Shown here: positions 60,230-64,000 of the stretch, one piece after another
Numbering within the stretch: the stretch's first letter is position 1
How the letters are laid out: each line of letters opens with the position of its first letter
NCBI GenBank assembly: GCA_944323245.1
Contig: CALURT010000016.1
Coordinates: 1 to 64,000 of the forward strand
Source: an uncultured Bacteroidales bacterium
Lineage (GTDB): Bacteria; Bacteroidota; Bacteroidia; Bacteroidales; UBA932
DNA length: 64,000 nucleotides
Direction of reading: 5' to 3'
Made by a program: the position numbers and the translations under genes
Notes under the pieces: generated by a model
What the model saw: the letters and a program-made list of their open reading frames with translations, nothing else
What the model was told of the DNA's origin: nothing
Database searches by the model: none

Positions 60230-62002
60230 ATGCTCATATACTTCGAAGACTATCCGTATCCTCAGGATCTCGTTGTTCCTTACTTCACAGATAGGGACAA
60301 CGGAAAGCCTATTCTTAATTACCAGTACAAGGATGGCGGTTGGAAATTTGAGTATATCGGCTACTTCTTTATCACATGCAAAAAATACAGCGGTCCTGTA
60401 TTCTTCCTTCCAAAGCTATTCCTTGCAAAAGAGTCCGACAATTCAAATAGCAGAGAGACACTTCTTGGGCAGTCTGGATTGTATCCAGAGAATATCTTCG
60501 ATACTGAAGCAGAAGACAATATCCTCACACTCACAGGCCGCGAAACCTTCTTGCCGGAACTCAGCCTTTGGCTATTCCGCGCAATGGTGCGTTTTCGCGA
60601 AGATTGCAAGAAAGAGAAAGACCACGAGAATCTTGAGAAACTATACCAGCTCACGCCACAGGACAACTCCCGTGACCGTGACTTCCTCAGCACTGCCATC
60701 CGTCTAATAGACTTCCTCTCAGACCACCGCAACCTCTTCACGCAGATCCACAAGATAAACAACTCCGGACGTGCGGCCATTGACTGGAACAAGACTATTC
60801 GCAAATACCCATACATCAAAGAAGGTAAGCCTTACTACCTTGATCTACAAATCAAGGACAAGGCCATCAACATAGACGAGGAACTCATCATCCTCTACTA
60901 CTCTGTCCTCCGCTACCTCAAGGACAAGTTCCACTTCCCTATCACACTCGGTGACATTCCGTACGAACTCCTGTCACCTTCAGAAATCCAGCGCTACCTT
61001 GACACAGGCGTAGGCAAGCGCAAGATGCGCGATATCAAAGGAAAATACTTCCGAGACGACCTCCGCACCCTATGGACTCTCCTTGACGCATTCTTCACAT
61101 TCAATTACAGCCGCGATGACAAATGCCCACGCAAGGAAGCCCTCGCAGTGAAAGAATTCGATGCTGTCTTCGAGAAGATGGTAGACCGTCTCATAGGAGA
61201 CACAAGCAAACTCGCAGCCCTCAAGAACCAGAAGGACGGCAAACTCATTGACCACATCTATATGGACAAGTCCCTCATTGGCAAGGACTCCAACATATAC
61301 TACATCGGCGACAGCAAGTACTACAGCGATAGCCACGACATTGAAGGTGTTCCGCTCTACAAGCAGTTCACCTACGCCCGCAATACCATCCAGTACAACA
61401 TAGACCAGTACTACCTGCAGCACAAGGCGAACCCCAATGCCATCCGCTACCGTGACAAAGACACCGAAGGCTACAACGTCACTCCGAACTTCTTCGTAAG
61501 ACCGAAGATAAAGAGCGACACCCTCGACTTTGACACCCCGTCCTTCAGCGCCAGCGAAAACCAGCCGAAGCCCAACAAACACTTCGAAGACCGGCTCTTC
61601 GACCGAGACACCCTCCTCCTGCGCGAATACGAGATAAACCTCATATTCCTCATTGCCGCATACGGCTCCTACGAAGACCATTGGGCCACCTCCATCCGCA
61701 CCACCATCCGCGAAGACATGCTCCAGTTCCTCACCGACACCTACGACTTCTTCAAGATCCAGCCGAAGGACATCCCGGTCACCACCCCAACCGGACACCT
61801 CTTCGACATCCCATTCCTGAACTATTTCCACAACCTTCTCGCTGGCAAAGTCTACAAAGAGTCCGACGATTCCACCGACCTCATCCTCGCTTTCGAGAAG
61901 CACACCGAGACCGGCATCAAGGACCTAAAAGAATCCCAGGAATACCTTAAGAATGCCATCATTGGTGGCAGCATCACCGACCCGATAGAACTGAAGTTGT
62001 AG
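60230..62002 (+). CDS. LlaJI/McrC-like restriction endonuclease subunit
   Basis: The protein has 590 residues. The N-terminal half has beta-rich and helical regions of LlaJI/McrC-type proteins. The PD-(D/E)XK nuclease core is suggested by DHIYMDKSL (about 341-349) and YYIGDSKYYSD (about 359-369), giving the D-x-K arrangement. McrBC-like systems cut modified or invading DNA with an AAA GTPase partner. Here the only candidate partner in the window is the 101-residue protein before it. Composition and codon use shift toward C-rich third positions late in the gene. Confidence 0.65.
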   Translation: MLIYFEDYPYPQDLVVPYFTDRDNGKPILNYQYKDGGWKFEYIGYFFITCKKYSGPVFFLPKLFLAKESDNSNSRETLLGQSGLYPENIFDTEAEDNILTLTGRETFLPELSLWLFRAMVRFREDCKKEKDHENLEKLYQLTPQDNSRDRDFLSTAIRLIDFLSDHRNLFTQIHKINNSGRAAIDWNKTIRKYPYIKEGKPYYLDLQIKDKAINIDEELIILYYSVLRYLKDKFHFPITLGDIPYELLSPSEIQRYLDTGVGKRKMRDIKGKYFRDDLRTLWTLLDAFFTFNYSRDDKCPRKEALAVKEFDAVFEKMVDRLIGDTSKLAALKNQKDGKLIDHIYMDKSLIGKDSNIYYIGDSKYYSDSHDIEGVPLYKQFTYARNTIQYNIDQYYLQHKANPNAIRYRDKDTEGYNVTPNFFVRPKIKSDTLDFDTPSFSASENQPKPNKHFEDRLFDRDTLLLREYEINLIFLIAAYGSYEDHWATSIRTTIREDMLQFLTDTYDFFKIQPKDIPVTTPTGHLFDIPFLNYFHNLLAGKVYKESDDSTDLILAFEKHTETGIKDLKESQEYLKNAIIGGSITDPIELKL

Positions 62003-62021
62003 CATTTAAATTGTCTTTGTT

Positions 62022-62987
62022 ATGGGTTCAAATAATACAAATAAGTTAGTAGCATATATTGATGTATTAGGTTTCTCTAATGCTATTAATCAAAACATTG
62101 ATGATGCTATTAGTGTTCTTACCCGATTCAATACTATTTCGACTCAATCAATTGTGGGAAAAAAACTACATCCTATATCTTCGTATCCTCCGATTTTGCA
62201 AGATTTAGCTACACGAACATCAGTCGATAGTTTTGATTCTTTTATTCCCTTTTCTGATTCAGTATTCATATCTGCAGATGATTGTAGTAAAGGATTGATT
62301 CAAATTGCAAATTTCGCATATGAATCTTTCAGGTTCAACATTAATGTATATCTACATCCAGATAATATATTAGACCCAACAACAAGCAAATCCATAGGTA
62401 TAGCTGTTAATGATCAAGGTAAACCTATAATTAGAAATCTAGCCACTCATGAACCACCTGTATTATTTAGAGGAGGGGCTTCATATGGAGAGGCGTATCA
62501 TCTAGAAATGTCTGCCATTCATGATGGCGAGTATTCAAGGGTAAAATCGATTACGGGTAAAGCAGTTGTAAATGCTGTCCGATTAGAAGGTAAAGTCAAA
62601 GGCCCACGTATTATCTTTTCCGGAGATGTTTACAATATGTTGGATAAGAACACTCTGAATTATTGTCGACCGATCCCAGAAAAAACAGATGATGAGAATG
62701 CTTTGTATGAGATTTTGTGGCCAGCATTGACATTCATCCCTGAGAATGGCTATATATCCGAATTTTGTAAAATATATGACATACTGGATGCTGCAATAAA
62801 TCTCTGGATACCGTATCGCAATAATGCCGAAATCGTTAAGCAGTATGAAAGCTTCATAGAACTTACTTTAGCATCTGCAATACAAGTCGCCGATAAATAT
62901 TGGAATATAAAAGGCCCCGCCTTCGCATTATTAGAGCGACATATGATAGAAAGGAATTTAAATCTTAAAGACTTCATAATATTATAA
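62022..62987 (+). CDS. Class III nucleotide-cyclase-like protein
   Basis: The protein has 321 residues. KLVAYIDVLGFSNAI at 8-22, PFSDSVFIS near 75-83 and FRGGASYGEAY near 148-158 with KAVVNAVRLEGK follow the layout of class III adenylate/guanylate cyclase-like domains: an Asp near a beta1 strand, a second acidic strand and a conserved Gly-rich turn. Such domains occur as signal producers in anti-phage systems such as Pycsar, but also in unrelated proteins. No effector gene is visible before the window ends. AT-rich compared with neighbours, suggesting acquisition. Confidence 0.55.
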   Translation: MGSNNTNKLVAYIDVLGFSNAINQNIDDAISVLTRFNTISTQSIVGKKLHPISSYPPILQDLATRTSVDSFDSFIPFSDSVFISADDCSKGLIQIANFAYESFRFNINVYLHPDNILDPTTSKSIGIAVNDQGKPIIRNLATHEPPVLFRGGASYGEAYHLEMSAIHDGEYSRVKSITGKAVVNAVRLEGKVKGPRIIFSGDVYNMLDKNTLNYCRPIPEKTDDENALYEILWPALTFIPENGYISEFCKIYDILDAAINLWIPYRNNAEIVKQYESFIELTLASAIQVADKYWNIKGPAFALLERHMIERNLNLKDFIIL

Positions 62988-62992
62988 GAACT

Positions 62993-64000
62993 ATGCCAGT
63001 TGATAAACAGGTTATCCAACGATATAAGATTCTTGACAAGTGCTTTAGGAGTGCTGAAGGTATGACATACCTTGAGTTACTGGACACACTTGAAGATAAT
63101 GGTATCAAAGTCGACAAAAGGACTATTCAAAATGATATGGTTGTCTTTGGATGCGAGTATGGCGCTGTCTTTGAACCAGAGTTAAAAAGAGGAAGAGAAA
63201 GGTTGTTTCGGTACTCGGATACCAATCAATCAATATTTGCAAAACGACTTTCGGAAGAAGAAAAAGGCATTATTTCTCGGATTGTCGAAAAACTTCGCGT
63301 ACACGATGATATCCCTCATTACCAATGGATGATCTACATTCTGGACGGTCTTGTCAATCTTGAGGATTACGAAGATATAGGAAGACATATTGAATTTCAA
63401 AACAACCTATTGCTCGCTGGTAGTGACTTATTCTCCACATTGATGGAAGCTTGTATGAACAAGTATGCAATTAGTTTCAGTTACAAGCCATATAAAGCAC
63501 CGGCAGTAATTAAATTTGTTTTCCCATATCTTCTGAAGCAGTACAATGATAGATGGTTTCTAATAGCTAAAGATTATGAAGCGCAGAAACTCTTTATTTA
63601 TGCATTGGATAGAGTAGTTGAAGACACTATCAAAAAGGTTCCGGCAATGGAGTATGAGGAACCTGATTGGAAATATTTAGATAATTCTCTTTCCAACCTT
63701 GTTGGCATATCAGGTGCTTTTAATGATGAAAACGACGAGAGGACACCTATCGCTGATGTTCGGATTAGAGTGTCAAGATCAAGAATTCCATATATAGAAA
63801 CAAAACCTATTCTTCAATGGCAAGAAATTGAAAATGAAGATAATGAGGCTGGGACTTCAATTCTTTCTCTGCCAGGGATTAGAATTAATAAAGAATTGGA
63901 ATCTCTCATTTTAAGTTTCGGGCCAGATGTGGAAGTAATTGAACCTGTATCATTACGAGAAAGGATTAAAGCAAAGTTAGGGTACACCATAAAACATTAT
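62993..64000 (+). CDS. WYL-domain transcriptional regulator (partial, runs off the right edge)
   Basis: Starting at ATG 62993, six bases after the previous stop, it is open to base 64000. The N-terminal winged helix (YKILDKCFRSAEGMTYLELL; VDKRTIQNDMVVFG) is followed by a WYL domain (about 150-220, AISFSYKPYKAPAVIKFVFP; YNDRWFLIAKDYE). Proteins of this build (BrxR/CapW type) often repress defence islands and sense phage infection through the WYL pocket. At least 336 residues are present and few can be missing. Coupled to the cyclase-like gene. Confidence 0.8.
   Translation, partial: MPVDKQVIQRYKILDKCFRSAEGMTYLELLDTLEDNGIKVDKRTIQNDMVVFGCEYGAVFEPELKRGRERLFRYSDTNQSIFAKRLSEEEKGIISRIVEKLRVHDDIPHYQWMIYILDGLVNLEDYEDIGRHIEFQNNLLLAGSDLFSTLMEACMNKYAISFSYKPYKAPAVIKFVFPYLLKQYNDRWFLIAKDYEAQKLFIYALDRVVEDTIKKVPAMEYEEPDWKYLDNSLSNLVGISGAFNDENDERTPIADVRIRVSRSRIPYIETKPILQWQEIENEDNEAGTSILSLPGIRINKELESLILSFGPDVEVIEPVSLRERIKAKLGYTIKHY

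Noticed and set aside
61070..61903. Antisense frame in the LlaJI-like gene (277 codons)
   Set aside because: It consists largely of Val, Glu and Gly, the mirror of C-rich third positions on the forward strand.
1..64000. CRISPR arrays and complete insertion sequences
   Set aside because: No regularly spaced repeats with unique spacers and no transposase gene were seen; the repeated elements are leaders, terminators, poly-G tracts and dispersed intergenic repeats.

Overview
The window looks like a chromosome segment of a gut Bacteroidales bacterium. The evidence is a SusC/SusD pair with a polysaccharide-utilisation-style operon, promoters with the Bacteroidetes -7 box TAnnTTTG and no Shine-Dalgarno dependence, a Bacteroidetes-type tyrosine integrase and lipoproteins with classical lipoboxes. 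Genus cannot be decided from the sequence alone.

Positions 65-41896 hold an apparently complete temperate siphovirus-like prophage inserted at the 3' end of a tRNA-Ser(CGA). Left to right it carries a leftward exonuclease-BRCT gene and repressor; a rightward early operon (Cro-like protein, LuxR-type HTH, CHC2/TOPRIM/SF3 primase-helicase); an accessory block (membrane protein pair, two paralogous small genes behind elaborate RNA leaders, a Panacea-type toxin-antitoxin pair, HicAB); a head block (S49 protease, capsid, probable tail tube, a gene with a classic -1 frameshift site, terminases, portal, connectors); a tail block (tape measure, tail tip, fibres); lysis genes (holin, lysozyme, probable unimolecular spanin); three paralogous lectin-like tail proteins; a possible small RNA; a D12 adenine methylase; and the integrase.

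Three features stand out. (1) Two of the three paralogous tail proteins begin with poly-G tracts (G10, G9) that put the start codon out of frame with the body. A tract of 8 or 11 Gs would restore either, so the phage seems to have phase-variable adhesins, with similar tracts before its primase and methylase genes. (2) Three separate genes share a leader of about 190 nt in which an internal segment is perfectly or nearly perfectly complementary to the first codons of the gene. The complementary sequences differ from copy to copy while pairing is kept, which implies start-codon sequestration. (3) The attachment core lies inside an open frame continuous with the integrase. Joining the prophage ends gives an in-frame integrase that starts at position 122, so integration splits the gene, and the left flank appears to carry the body of a second such integrase.

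After tRNA-Ser and tRNA-His come host genes: an oxaloacetate/pyruvate carboxylase-like alpha subunit (42224-44005), then a long leftward operon (57974 to 44206) of ribokinase, an IPT/TIG lipoprotein, SusC, SusD, two DUF4832-type lipoproteins, nucleoside hydrolase, sugar transporter and GH97 glycosidase. It resembles the ribose-utilisation (rus) locus of Bacteroides thetaiotaomicron and faces a divergent LacI-family regulator. An exported peptide deformylase-like lipoprotein follows. The right edge (59918-64000) looks like part of a defence island: a short McrB-tail-like protein, a LlaJI/McrC-like nuclease, a nucleotide-cyclase-like protein and a WYL regulator running off the end.
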